A DNA stretch of 41,166 nucleotides from Kiritimatiellia bacterium (GTDB lineage: Bacteria; Verrucomicrobiota; Kiritimatiellia; RFP12; UBA1067). The position numbers and the translations under genes are program-made. Positions 22,806 through 31,646 of this stretch are shown here, piece after piece. The DNA lies in the NCBI GenBank assembly GCA_017463935.1, contig JAFUEM010000058.1:1-41166 (forward strand). Direction: 5' to 3'. The notes beneath the pieces are model-generated. The model did not search any database and was not told the origin of the DNA. It was given only the letters and a program-made list of their open reading frames with translations. Position 1 is the stretch's first letter. Each line of letters starts with the position of its first letter.

Positions 22806-24333
22806 GGTTGCGATACATCTTTCCACCTACCTGAAGGACGCCGGGATAAAGGCGTCGAAGGCGCAGGTCGAGAAGCTGTCGCGGGACATCAAGAAGCTGA
22901 ACCGCGAGACGCAGCGCGAGACGGAGCGGACGCAGAATGCGCTCGGGAAGCTGCCAGGCGTTTTCGGGAGAATACAGTCTGCCGCGTCCGGCGCGTTCGG
23001 AACCGCGCTCGCCGTGGTCGGCGCGTTCAAGCTGGGATGCGACATCGGACAGTGGCTCAACGACAAGGTGATCATGCCCCTGCTCGGCATCAAAGACCCC
23101 ATCGAGGAGCTGAAGAAGAAGAACAGGGAGATCGAACAGTCGTGGAAGAAGGCCGCAGACGCGTTCGACGAGTCGATGGAGAGGTGGTCGGCCGGATGGG
23201 GAAAGGTCGTGGACGGCGCCGACAAGGCGCGTCAGAAGATCGAAGACCTGGCCGCGGCGTATCTGAAGATGCAGGCCGCGCGCGAGCGGGGCGAGGCGGC
23301 GGCCGGCGACGCGACAATGCTTGCCATGCAACGCGACAAGTTCGACGCAATGGCGGGTGCCGCGACGCCGGAGCAGGCGGCGCAGCTCGGAAAGTACCAC
23401 GACGTGCTGATCGCGGAGGAGCGGTCCAGGCAGACCCTCGCCAAGTTCGACCGCGAAGCCGAGGCGTCCGCAGTGCGGCAGACTGCGGCCGAGAAGGAGC
23501 TGCGCGAGGCCGTGAACAAGCGCGTCGCGCTGAAGCGGCAGATGGCGGAGCTGGACAGGAAGCTGGACTACATGCAGTCGCAGGACAGCGTGTACAAGTA
23601 CGGGTTCGAGGGTTCGATCGAAAAGGAAAAGGAGCTGGAGAAGGACAAGGCAGCGCTCCAGAGGCAGATCGACGCGGCAGACCGCGACGTGAACCGGCGC
23701 AAGGCTGACATTGCGGCCATGTCCGCATCCCGCGCCGCCGAGTCGCAGGAGCGGGAGAACATCGTCGCCCGGACGCGGCTGGAGGTTGACGAGCGGAAGA
23801 AGGCGTACGACGACTACGTGGCCTACGTGGAGGGTGAGGAGATTCGCCACGCCGAGGAGGAATGGAACCGCCAGCAGGAGGAGATTCGCCGCGAGGCCGA
23901 ACTTGAGCTGAAGGAGCGGCAGAGGGTCGAGCGCGAACTTGCGGCGCAGAGGATTGACGACCTGCGGAAGGAGCTGAGCGAGCGCGAGAGGGCCGAGGGC
24001 GAGGCGAGAAGCCGCCAGGGCGCGGCGGAGGGCTCGCTTTCCCAGGCGTGGGGGTGGTATCGCGACCAGTCGAGGATGCAGGCCGTCATCGACGAGCAGA
24101 AGGCCCAGGCCGCCGCCGAGGTGCAGTGGCAGAAGGACTTCGAGCGCCTGAAGACGTGGCGGCGCGACTGGCGCACGGCGGAGTTCGGGTCGCTTTCCGC
24201 GTCGGACGAGGCGGTGCGGCAGGTGGCGTTCGCGAAGGAGGAGAAGGCGGCGGCGGACCGCGCCGTGATCGAGACCGCCGAGAACACCCGCGACCTCGCG
24301 GAGAAGCTGGACGAACTGATCCAGATGAAGTAG
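22795..24333 (+). CDS. Tape measure protein
   Basis: The 512-residue protein is dominated by long charged coiled coils (KLSRDIKKLNRETQRETERT at about 26-45, then REAELELKERQRVERELAAQ). A hydrophobic segment FGTALAVVGAFKLGCDIG lies near residues 66-83, as expected for a membrane-inserting part. By the usual rule of about 0.15 nm of tail per residue, a tail of roughly 75 nm would result. The ATG at 22795 lies inside the end of the preceding gene. Confidence 0.72.
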   Translation: MASEVAIHLSTYLKDAGIKASKAQVEKLSRDIKKLNRETQRETERTQNALGKLPGVFGRIQSAASGAFGTALAVVGAFKLGCDIGQWLNDKVIMPLLGIKDPIEELKKKNREIEQSWKKAADAFDESMERWSAGWGKVVDGADKARQKIEDLAAAYLKMQAARERGEAAAGDATMLAMQRDKFDAMAGAATPEQAAQLGKYHDVLIAEERSRQTLAKFDREAEASAVRQTAAEKELREAVNKRVALKRQMAELDRKLDYMQSQDSVYKYGFEGSIEKEKELEKDKAALQRQIDAADRDVNRRKADIAAMSASRAAESQERENIVARTRLEVDERKKAYDDYVAYVEGEEIRHAEEEWNRQQEEIRREAELELKERQRVERELAAQRIDDLRKELSERERAEGEARSRQGAAEGSLSQAWGWYRDQSRMQAVIDEQKAQAAAEVQWQKDFERLKTWRRDWRTAEFGSLSASDEAVRQVAFAKEEKAAADRAVIETAENTRDLAEKLDELIQMK

Positions 24334-24346
24334 GGAGGTTCTCTTT

Positions 24347-24814
24347 ATGGCCGTCACAGCATCGTACGACAAGTATTTCACAGGTCGCGTCATCCAGCGC
24401 GAATATGCGCAGGAGTTCGACTTCGAGTTCATTCCGAACTACACGGTGGTGACGAGGGACGGCGTGGAGGTGGAGAGGTACATATCATCGTACACGCGGA
24501 ACTTCGTCACGGCGAAGGTCGTCGAGCAGACGTTCCGCTTCCTGGGCATGTCGCGCTCGCTTGCTTTCGGGACGGGCGCGATAACCGTTGCGGATCTCGA
24601 CGGCAACGAATACACGTTCACGCTGAAGACGTCCGTCGCCGACGGCTCGTCCGGATCGCGGGTGATGATCGTCGAGGAGGTGGACGTGCAGCGCATCCCG
24701 ATGTCGCCGCACATGTGGGAGCTGGTCGTCACGCGCAGGGGCTACAGGTACTACGTGAACGGGTCGCACATCCCGCTTTCCGGCGAACCTGCGTGGATGT
24801 CACCTTACGTGTAG
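24347..24814 (+). CDS. Hypothetical distal tail protein
   Basis: The 155-residue beta-rich protein is preceded by GGGAGG. It has repeated aromatic/charged strands (FDFEFIPNYTVVTRDGVEVE, RSLAFGTGAITVADLDGNEY) and an EEVDVQRIPMSPHMWELVVT strand. Placed just after the tape measure, it could be a distal tail or baseplate hub component. No recognised family. Confidence 0.45.
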   Translation: MAVTASYDKYFTGRVIQREYAQEFDFEFIPNYTVVTRDGVEVERYISSYTRNFVTAKVVEQTFRFLGMSRSLAFGTGAITVADLDGNEYTFTLKTSVADGSSGSRVMIVEEVDVQRIPMSPHMWELVVTRRGYRYYVNGSHIPLSGEPAWMSPYV

Positions 24815-24825
24815 GAGGTGCGGAG

Positions 24826-25293
24826 ATGGCTTTTCGCGTAAAGGACGACTTTCAGGCCGGGCGGCCGATGAGCCAGGTGCCGACGGCATGGTTCAACGCC
24901 GTGGGGCATTTCATCAACTGGATTGTCGGCGGATTCGGAATCAAGACGAACAAGAGCGATTCGGGGAAAATGGAAATTTCGCTCGACCGTGATGTGCTGA
25001 GGGCGGAGATCGACAACGCCATGCAGGGCAAGCGCATATCGAAGGAAGCCGGCACCCCGGTTGACTGCACGGACGATCCGAATGTTCTGGACGCAAATGG
25101 AGCGACGATCGAATGGACGGTCGGAGGCAAGAACGGATTCGAGCTCGACTGCTACTGCAAGATCGCGCCGCAGACCGCGACGTCGAACTACAGCGTGTAT
25201 CAGCGATGCCGCCTGACGTTTTCGAGGGACGGACTTCTGGTGAAGGGAAAGCTGCTGGCGGACAGGGTGCGGATCCAGGCGAAGAACGCATGA
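24826..25293 (+). CDS. Hypothetical tail protein
   Basis: The 155-residue product begins MAFRVKDDFQAGRPMSQVPT behind GTAGGAGG. It has a short N-terminal amphipathic helix including WFNAVGHFINWIVGGFG (22-38), then a beta-rich C-terminal half (GKNGFELDCYCKIAPQTATS). The N-terminal segment resembles the attachment peptide of phage fibre or baseplate proteins. The stop codon is followed at once by the CTGTA dyad at 25295. Confidence 0.45.
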   Translation: MAFRVKDDFQAGRPMSQVPTAWFNAVGHFINWIVGGFGIKTNKSDSGKMEISLDRDVLRAEIDNAMQGKRISKEAGTPVDCTDDPNVLDANGATIEWTVGGKNGFELDCYCKIAPQTATSNYSVYQRCRLTFSRDGLLVKGKLLADRVRIQAKNA

Positions 25294-25294
25294 C

Positions 25295-25317
25295 CTACTG
25301 TATCAATTTTACAGTTG
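25295..25317. promoter_or_regulatory. CTGTA-N7-TACAG dyad, third intergenic copy
   Basis: CTACTGTATCAATTTTACAG followed by TTG is the reverse complement of the 15094 site apart from the outermost arm bases. It begins two bases after a stop codon and precedes the leader-like region at 25320-25451. The two intergenic copies bracket the head and tail structural genes. Confidence 0.6.
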
Positions 25318-25319
25318 AC

Positions 25320-25451
25320 GGACTGCAATCCCCTCTTTCCCCCGAATCCCCCTTTCTCCCCTTTTTGAGTCAGGAAAGATGTAGATGGAAAGTCTCTATG
25401 TATGTTAGTAATATAATATTTACTTGCGCGTGTGCGCGTGCGCGAGAGGTT
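25320..25451 (+). promoter_or_regulatory. C-tract / AT-rich / alternating GC leader, copy 2
   Basis: The order matches the 9594-9729 region: CTCTTTCCCCC-like tracts, TTGAGTCAGG, AGGAAAG, an AT-rich block (TTAGTAATATAATATTTAC) and alternating TGCGCGTGTGCGCGTGCGCG. A short frame starting ATG at 25398 continues through to 25496. Its first residues (MYVSNIIFTCACA) recall the leader peptide of copy 1 (TRTCACEE). No gene is called here. Confidence 0.4.
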
Positions 25452-25486
25452 TTGACGGCTGGTCCAAATGCGGAGGTAGAACGATG
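25452..25486 (+). promoter_or_regulatory. TTGACGG...CGGAGGT gene-junction block, copy 2
   Basis: TTGACGGCTGGTCCAAATG leads to CGGAGGT and an ATG at 25484, 32 bases after the first T. This is the only copy whose TGA is not the stop of a called upstream gene. Confidence 0.55.
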
Positions 25487-25975
25487 GATCAGATAAACGC
25501 AGAGGTCGATTGCGACGTGTCGCGGCTTGACTTTCCGCTGCGGCCCTTCAAGGCGCGGGCGGGGCACAGCTTCGTCGCGCTTTTCCGGCGCGTCCCCGCG
25601 GACGTCACCGGGCTGTTCGTCCGCGTGTTCAAGGGGAACGGCGCGTACTTCGACGTGACGGGGCACGAGCACCCGGACGGAGGCTGGACGGTGCGCATAC
25701 CCGCCGCGTGCTTCCCGAACGTGGGCGAGTTCAGCTATGAGGTTCACGCCGTTGCGGCGGACGACCAGCCGACCGCGATAGGCGAGGGGCGGCTTCTCGT
25801 GGGGCCGTTCAGCACGACCACGGCGCCGGTCGCTCCGGGGACCGTGCAGGAGGTGGCGCAGCTCCCGTGCGAGGGAGGCGGCTTCGTGCAGGTCGTGATG
25901 AAGTACGACGGCTTCGAGTGGATGCCGGAGGCGGTCGTGTCCGCCACGGCGAACAACGGAACGGAGGGCGAATGA
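25484..25975 (+). CDS. BppU-like baseplate/fibre adaptor candidate
   Basis: The 163-residue protein has an immunoglobulin-like beta pattern (HSFVALFRRVPADVTGLFVR, then WTVRIPAACFPNVGEFSYEV). This resembles N-terminal adaptor domains of baseplate upper proteins that hold receptor-binding fibres. The same type of domain occurs at the N-terminus of the protein at 30117, which also has a TTGACGG block before it. The C-terminal part (FVQVVMKYDGFEWMPEAV) ends in a low-complexity tail. No signal peptide. It opens the fibre region. Confidence 0.45.
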   Translation: MDQINAEVDCDVSRLDFPLRPFKARAGHSFVALFRRVPADVTGLFVRVFKGNGAYFDVTGHEHPDGGWTVRIPAACFPNVGEFSYEVHAVAADDQPTAIGEGRLLVGPFSTTTAPVAPGTVQEVAQLPCEGGGFVQVVMKYDGFEWMPEAVVSATANNGTEGE

Positions 25976-26478
25976 TGAGGAAGCTGGCAATAGTCCTGAC
26001 GGCCAAACTGTGTTTGGCGTCGCAGCTGGCGTTCGGCATCGCGGCATCGCAGGCGTGGGTCGAGAACTACGTCTCGAACTACGTGGCGAGGACGGCGGCC
26101 GAGGTGCAGGCGGGAACGGTGACGGTGCACACCAACGGAAGCATGGTCGTGACGGCCAATCAGGGAAGGACGAACGAGATGCGCCTTGTCGTGCCGGACT
26201 TCACGGACGCGGCGATGATCGCCACGAACTGCACGATGCATGCGGAGGCGCGTGGAATAACAAACGGGACCGTCTTCGTGTGGAATGGCGCGGGGGCGTA
26301 CATAAATCCGCGTGCCATAATTTCCTGCACGTCCACGAACCTCGTGCTGGAGGGCGTGGGGTCGGTCACGACCGACGGCCTTGAACGATTCGCCGGATGG
26401 TTCGACGCATACGGAGGGCTGATTCAGGCGGACACGAGTTTTGCGATCACGAACGGCATGACGGAGGTGCATCAATGA
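25972..26478 (+). CDS. Secreted protein in the fibre region
   Basis: The 168-residue product starts with a clear Sec-type signal (MRKLAIVLTAKLCLASQLAFGIAA, starting at either Met), with cleavage likely near residues 22-27. The mature part begins with SQAWVENYVSNYVARTAAE, an amphipathic segment, then beta-rich repeats (ITNGTVFVWNGAGAY, NLVLEGVGSVTTDGL) of the fibre or tail-spike style. An ATGA overlap links it to the preceding gene and to the next gene. Export would take it away from virion assembly in the cytoplasm, which is unexplained. Confidence 0.55.
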   Translation: MMRKLAIVLTAKLCLASQLAFGIAASQAWVENYVSNYVARTAAEVQAGTVTVHTNGSMVVTANQGRTNEMRLVVPDFTDAAMIATNCTMHAEARGITNGTVFVWNGAGAYINPRAIISCTSTNLVLEGVGSVTTDGLERFAGWFDAYGGLIQADTSFAITNGMTEVHQ

Positions 26479-28865
26479 AATACGCGGCATACGGGCTTCT
26501 GGCGGCGTTTCTCGCCCTGGGGGTATATGGAGCCATACCCACGACTGCGGAGGGCTGGTACACCCCTTCCGGCGGCTTTTCGCGGCAGTCTGGCAGCGGC
26601 ACGGTGTGGTATCTCGACGACGAGGGGAACGAGCGGTCTGTCTCTGTTTCGGTGGACGGCCAAGGGAAGGTCACCGGCGGCATGGAGTCGATAGCCGACA
26701 CGACGCTCAAGACGTCGTACGAGGCTTTGGTCAAGGCATGCGCGAACGAGGCGTGGAACGCCCTGCAGGACGAAGCGATCGCAACCATAGGCAAGAACCT
26801 TCACAACCTCGGACTCGCGGATGGGATCGACATCGTGGGCACCGACCCAAACGGGAACGAGCACAGGTACACGATGCGCTTCACGCCCGGCAGCGGCATC
26901 CGCGATTCGCTGGACGACGGATCGCGTCCGGAGCTGACCGACCCGACGGCCGGCTGGAACATGGCCGACGAGAAGACCCTGCACTGGCGGACGAACAACA
27001 AGATGGAGCTGATGGGCGCGGACACCGCCACGTCTTCGACGGACGAGTGGTGGAACGACTACGGCTTCTTCGTTCCGTTCCTCAAGGGGACGGGGGCGCT
27101 CGGATGGAAGAAGTACGGAGGATGGTACGACGGCGTGTTCGGGACGATGACGAGCGACGGGCGGACGATGCTTACGCTGGCCGGATGGACGGGCGGGCAC
27201 GAGTGCAGCACCGACATGAACAGCATACTGACCGAGGAGAACGGAGACAACCGGGCCAACCACTATGTGCTGACGCGGTACGGCACCGGCTCCGACGCGG
27301 TATTCCACTACGTCCCCTTCGGAGACAGGCTGGAGACCGGGGGCGGTGCGCCCGTGGACGGCGTCTCGATAACCACGAACACCACGGACGGCGCGACGAC
27401 GCAGGGCGACGCGTCCCTTTACGGATGGGCCGACGCGGACGCCGAAAGCATCCCGCAGAAAGGCGACGGACGCCTGAAGTGGACGGATCCAGCCGATATG
27501 GTGGACGGAATCTCGATCGGCATGACGGATGCCGAAGGCGGCGGGAAGGTCTGGGAGGTGAAGGACGCCCACGTGTACGCGGGGCAGCACGCGAAGCACT
27601 ACTTCGGGACCGGCAACGACAAGTCCGCGCCTCTCGGATGGCATGAGCTGCCGAACGCGACGACGAACCGCGTGGAGGGCGACGAAGTGACGATATCGAG
27701 CGACCCGAACGTGCCGGGGGCGCAGCCGGAGGAGGGTCTGAAACGCCTCGGTCTGCGCGGCTGGAACTACGGCTGGGCGGGCGATCCGCTTTTCCTCGTG
27801 AACCAGGGCGGGGTCATGGGGTACATCCCCCTTCCGGCGATAACGAACCTTGCGGCTTGCGCCTGCACGAACAAGTGGAACGCGCTCCTCGGATGGATTC
27901 AAGACGGAGAGCTGAATGGCGAGGACGGGATAGCATTCTCGGACTCGAATCTCGACCAGTACCTCTACGGAACGCTCGGCTACATCTACAGCACGACGGC
28001 GGACAACCTCTACTTCGACAACGACGGGGAGCAGATACAGGCGTCGTTCACCGCTCCGGAGAACTGGGCGGACGGCAACAGCGTGGAGCTGACGGAGAGC
28101 GGGCAGTACCAGATAAAGGGCTTTGCCGACGCGGGCGCGTGCGGGGCGAGCGTGAGCGCGATGCTGTCGGACCCGACCGGAAGCGACGCCACGACGCACC
28201 TGATGCTCGCCAAGAAGACCGACACCGGGGAGCTGCACTACGTTCCGATGGGGCGGGGCGTGGCCGGAGGCGGGGAGCATGCGGACGGCGTGACGATCAC
28301 GACGAACGACACGCAGGGCGCGGCGACGCAGGGGCTCATGTCGCTCTACGGATGGTCGAGCGCGCAGGACGGCAAGGTGCCGATGAAGAAGAACAACGCG
28401 CTTGTCTGGGAGGACGCCGGAACGCCGCCGGACGACGTGACGCTGGCCGTGACGACGGAGGGAAGCGGGGCGCAGCAGACGAAGAAGCTGTCGATCAAGG
28501 GATTTTCCGCCGCGAAGAACAACTCGATACCGTGGAAGAACGACGAGGGCGAGTTCGTCTGGGGCGGATCTTCCACGGTCACGAACCGCATACTCGCCGG
28601 CGCCGGGATCAACATCACCGACAACGGCGGCGGAGCGGTCACGATATCCGCGCAGTCGTTCGACAGCGGCGGGTCGGGGGGCCAGACCATCGTCCTGTCG
28701 GTGATTACCGACATACGCTACAACGAGGAGACGCACAAGTTCCAGTGCAAGCGCCGCACGATAACCTTCAAGGGATCCGTGTCCGATGCGCCGCAGGAGG
28801 GCGAGGAGTGGGAAGATGTGTTCGAGGCGGTGAGCCACAAGAGCGAGCACGAGGAGGGCAACTGA
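26475..28865 (+). CDS. Large tail-fibre-like protein with signal peptide
   Basis: The 796-residue protein has an N-terminal hydrophobic signal (KYAAYGLLAAFLALGVYGA) and a long repetitive Gly/Thr/Asp-rich body. Two segments are clear paralogues: one around residue 295-345 with DGVSITTNTTDGATTQ and SLYGWADAD, and one around 600-650 with DGVTITTNDTQGAATQ and SLYGWSSAQ. Both match the beta-rich stalk repeats of phage fibres. Near the C-terminus NRILAGAGINITDNGGGAVT is a typical fibre motif. The C-terminal region (YNEETHKFQCKRRTITFKGS) is globular. A fibre gene with its own Sec signal is abnormal; the protein may be displayed on the cell or be a non-virion adhesin. Confidence 0.6.
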   Translation: MKYAAYGLLAAFLALGVYGAIPTTAEGWYTPSGGFSRQSGSGTVWYLDDEGNERSVSVSVDGQGKVTGGMESIADTTLKTSYEALVKACANEAWNALQDEAIATIGKNLHNLGLADGIDIVGTDPNGNEHRYTMRFTPGSGIRDSLDDGSRPELTDPTAGWNMADEKTLHWRTNNKMELMGADTATSSTDEWWNDYGFFVPFLKGTGALGWKKYGGWYDGVFGTMTSDGRTMLTLAGWTGGHECSTDMNSILTEENGDNRANHYVLTRYGTGSDAVFHYVPFGDRLETGGGAPVDGVSITTNTTDGATTQGDASLYGWADADAESIPQKGDGRLKWTDPADMVDGISIGMTDAEGGGKVWEVKDAHVYAGQHAKHYFGTGNDKSAPLGWHELPNATTNRVEGDEVTISSDPNVPGAQPEEGLKRLGLRGWNYGWAGDPLFLVNQGGVMGYIPLPAITNLAACACTNKWNALLGWIQDGELNGEDGIAFSDSNLDQYLYGTLGYIYSTTADNLYFDNDGEQIQASFTAPENWADGNSVELTESGQYQIKGFADAGACGASVSAMLSDPTGSDATTHLMLAKKTDTGELHYVPMGRGVAGGGEHADGVTITTNDTQGAATQGLMSLYGWSSAQDGKVPMKKNNALVWEDAGTPPDDVTLAVTTEGSGAQQTKKLSIKGFSAAKNNSIPWKNDEGEFVWGGSSTVTNRILAGAGINITDNGGGAVTISAQSFDSGGSGGQTIVLSVITDIRYNEETHKFQCKRRTITFKGSVSDAPQEGEEWEDVFEAVSHKSEHEEGN

Positions 28866-30088
28866 TGAAGCGCTTCGCGTTGGCGGCGTTCGCCGTGTCC
28901 GCAGTCTGCGCTGCGAACGCCATGCACATACAGATCGGCGCGTCCGGATGGTCGAGGCGTGCCGGACAGTGGATTGACGGCAGCGTCGGGATCGGCGCGA
29001 CTGCCGGAACGCTGTCGAGCCAGATCTGCGCGGCGTATGGATGGACCGACTACGGAAGCTACTACTACTACGTTCCGCTGGGCGCTAAGAGGATAACCAC
29101 CAGCAGCGCGTCGTGGACCGAATCGTGCTACGTGAGGTTCATTCCGGGCGGAGGGCTTTCTCTGTACGCGGCGACGACAAGCCCCGACTATACGGAACAG
29201 TACGGGGCGAGGCGGTTCACCGCGGCGGAAACCGTGTCGCTCGGCACGTTTGGCTACACGAGCCAGTACCATAACTACGCCTGGGACCATGCCGTGATAA
29301 CGATCCGGGGCGATCCGTACAGCACAGTCCTGAACGATACCGACACCGACAGGACGGTGAACGGCGTCCGCATTCCGGCCGGAGAGGCCCGTGCGTTGCC
29401 CTTCCCGATATATCTTGTCATGGACGAGATCGAGAACGTGAAGTTCTACGACCTGGAGAGCGGCGACGAAATAACATGCCGGGACTTCGCGTCGTACGGG
29501 GAGAGCGGCGTGTACTACAACTGGCGCGGCGGCTACTACTGCCCGTCGTGGACGGGGAACATACGGTTCAGCGACGGCACGTCCAAAGCGGACAGAACGC
29601 CCCCGGCGGAGCCGCTTCTGTTTGGCGACATGGCGACGGCCAACGCGGACAGGATTCTGTACGCCCGGAACGACATGCCGATATACGCGGACGGCAAGGT
29701 GGTTTCGACGAACATCCAGTTGCAGACCTGGTGGGACTTCGACCAGAACGCGTGGGGCGGTTCGCCGCTGGCGTACATAAACGACACGTGCGTGTGCAGC
29801 GGGCACAGCACGTCGCACATAATCGCGTACACGGTCTCGACCGCGGGCATGAAGGTGTACGCCGGAACGGGGTATGTCGATTTCACGATGTGGCAGACGC
29901 CGCAGAGCGGCTACAGCGGCGGGAGCTGCACGATGAGGTGCTGGGATGCGGCGATGGGAAGTTCGACGAGCGCGTACGCGAACACGCCCGCCGGGCACAA
30001 GGCGGAGGTTTCGGCGGGTCTGGGAACGGCGAGGTTCCGCCTGAAGGTGAATGTAAAGACCGGCACGTGGTCCGTCTATCCGCTTTGA
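28865..30088 (+). CDS. Secreted Tyr/Cys-rich protein of unknown function
   Basis: The 407-residue product has a strong signal peptide (KRFALAAFAVSAVCAANA, cleavage likely after ANA). The mature part is rich in Tyr, Ser, Gly and Trp (YGSYYYYVPLGAKRITTSSA, GESGVYYNWRGGYYCPSWTG), with scattered Cys pairs (CVCSGH, CTMRCW) that could form disulfides in the periplasm or outside the cell. A basic C-terminal strand ends FRLKVNVKTGTWSVYPL. No known family is recognised. The ATG at 28865 overlaps the preceding stop, and the stop lies within TTGACGG block 3. Confidence 0.5.
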   Translation: MKRFALAAFAVSAVCAANAMHIQIGASGWSRRAGQWIDGSVGIGATAGTLSSQICAAYGWTDYGSYYYYVPLGAKRITTSSASWTESCYVRFIPGGGLSLYAATTSPDYTEQYGARRFTAAETVSLGTFGYTSQYHNYAWDHAVITIRGDPYSTVLNDTDTDRTVNGVRIPAGEARALPFPIYLVMDEIENVKFYDLESGDEITCRDFASYGESGVYYNWRGGYYCPSWTGNIRFSDGTSKADRTPPAEPLLFGDMATANADRILYARNDMPIYADGKVVSTNIQLQTWWDFDQNAWGGSPLAYINDTCVCSGHSTSHIIAYTVSTAGMKVYAGTGYVDFTMWQTPQSGYSGGSCTMRCWDAAMGSSTSAYANTPAGHKAEVSAGLGTARFRLKVNVKTGTWSVYPL

Positions 30089-30119
30089 CGGGCGGTCCAT
30101 ACATGGAGGAATGACGATG
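30085..30119 (+). promoter_or_regulatory. TTGACGG...TGGAGGA gene-junction block, copy 3
   Basis: TTGACGGGCGGTCCATACA, TGGAGGA and the ATG at 30117 repeat the pattern seen at 17082, with the stop codon of the secreted protein at bases 2-4. Between copies 1 and 3 most bases from TTGACGG to GGAGGA agree. Confidence 0.65.
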
Positions 30120-31646
30120 GCGATACCAACCATACTGAAAGGCGAGACGGCGAAGCCGATACGGCTTGCGCTGGCTGACGGCTACGACTACGCCGGATGC
30201 TCGCTGCACGTGGACTTCTGCAGAACGCGCAGCACGTTCGTGGAGCTCAATGCCGGCGGAAGCCTGGAACTGCGCTTCACGGCGGAGCAGACGGCAGGAT
30301 TTCCGCTCGGCACGTCGAAGGCGATGCTTTCGCTGGAGAACGCGGCCGGAAAAATTCGCTTCATGCCCTGGGCGAAGATCAAGGTGACTGATTCGCCCGC
30401 AGACCTGTACGACGCGCAGATCACCATAGACCCCGCGACGCTGAACGTGGACGACCTGACGAGGAGCGACAACCCCGATGTCGTGAAGTCGCGCGTCAAC
30501 GCAATCCTTGCCTTTTTGCGCGGCCTGAAGGTGCTTGCCCTTGCGCTGATCCCTCTCGGCATTCTGGCAGACGTGACGCCGAAGTATGCCATTTCAGACT
30601 ACATACCGGGTGACATGCCGATCATGACGAACGTCGAGGAGTTCGTCGAGGCGAAGATGGCGGAGGCCGGAAAGGTCAAGAGCGTAAACGGCAGGACGGG
30701 CGCGGTCGTGCTTTCGGCGCCGGACGTCGGCGCGCTTGCGGCGGACGGCACGGCCTTTCGCGCATCGTCCGTCGGAAGCGCGGAGAGGTGGACGGACGCG
30801 ACCGGGTGCGTATGGCAGGCAACCTTCGACGTGGCGCGTGACTGGTGGACGATAGAGCCTGCGGAGAGCGCCGGGGGAATGTCCGTCTTCTGGGACGGCG
30901 ATTCGTGGGTGCTGCGGTACGAGGGCTACAACAACGACACGGGGCATGGAGCCGATGTGTACAGTTTCGGGTTCCGCCTTGGAATCCAGTACACGGCGAC
31001 GCGGCATCCGGGAGGGGCGGCGACCCTCGTTGACAGGGTTGCGCTCCAGTCGCAGATTCCGGGCGACTACGCGATCGTGAGCAATAGAGCTGTGAACGCC
31101 GTACAGCGGGATGACTTTGACACCGAAATGTATGCCAAGAGGGACATGGGCGACATCGACGTTGACGGATGGATGCTGACTGGTCCGGACGGGCGGCGTG
31201 AAGTGCTGTGGTACTCTGTTGGCAATGGCGGTGACGTGCAGTCGTGGTACAGTTCGGACATAAGCAGATATATCGTACATTTTGGAGTAGGCACCACGTC
31301 GATGTGGACACTCTCTGTCGATACCGAACAGAGAACCGTTTCCGGTCCGGCTAACGTGACAGAACTGTCGTTCGATTATGGCGGCACAAAGGTTTACAGG
31401 GCGGTTCGGATAAACAGTCGCTTTGTGTTTGAGTCTGATTTGGCGGCGGCGACGAACGCGCTGGCCGCGAAGATAGTCGCGCCGGACGTGATCGCGACGA
31501 ATCTCGTCAAGACCGTCATCAGCAACTCGCTCTACAACCTTACCTACGATGCGGCGCTCGGCGTGACATGGCAGAAGACAGCCGAGGGCGGGGCGTTCTA
31601 CGAGAGGTGCTACACAAACATAAACATGATAGGGGTCAGGCCATGA
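30117..31646 (+). CDS. BppU-like domain protein with internal membrane segment
   Basis: The product has 509 residues from the ATG at 30117, which is well spaced from GGAGGA; another ATG at 30111 is too close to that site. The N-terminal 115 residues (ILKGETAKPIRLALADGYDY, TAGFPLGTSKAMLSLENAAG) resemble the BppU-type adaptor domain of Siphoviridae baseplates. A hydrophobic segment FLRGLKVLALALIPLGILAD (about 132-151) follows and looks like an internal signal-anchor with the motif ILAD at its end. The remaining 350 residues are beta-rich and fibre-like (VNGRTGAVVLSAPDVGALAA is a classic phage collar/fibre motif). The fusion of a baseplate adaptor to a membrane anchor is unusual. Confidence 0.55.
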   Translation: MAIPTILKGETAKPIRLALADGYDYAGCSLHVDFCRTRSTFVELNAGGSLELRFTAEQTAGFPLGTSKAMLSLENAAGKIRFMPWAKIKVTDSPADLYDAQITIDPATLNVDDLTRSDNPDVVKSRVNAILAFLRGLKVLALALIPLGILADVTPKYAISDYIPGDMPIMTNVEEFVEAKMAEAGKVKSVNGRTGAVVLSAPDVGALAADGTAFRASSVGSAERWTDATGCVWQATFDVARDWWTIEPAESAGGMSVFWDGDSWVLRYEGYNNDTGHGADVYSFGFRLGIQYTATRHPGGAATLVDRVALQSQIPGDYAIVSNRAVNAVQRDDFDTEMYAKRDMGDIDVDGWMLTGPDGRREVLWYSVGNGGDVQSWYSSDISRYIVHFGVGTTSMWTLSVDTEQRTVSGPANVTELSFDYGGTKVYRAVRINSRFVFESDLAAATNALAAKIVAPDVIATNLVKTVISNSLYNLTYDAALGVTWQKTAEGGAFYERCYTNINMIGVRP

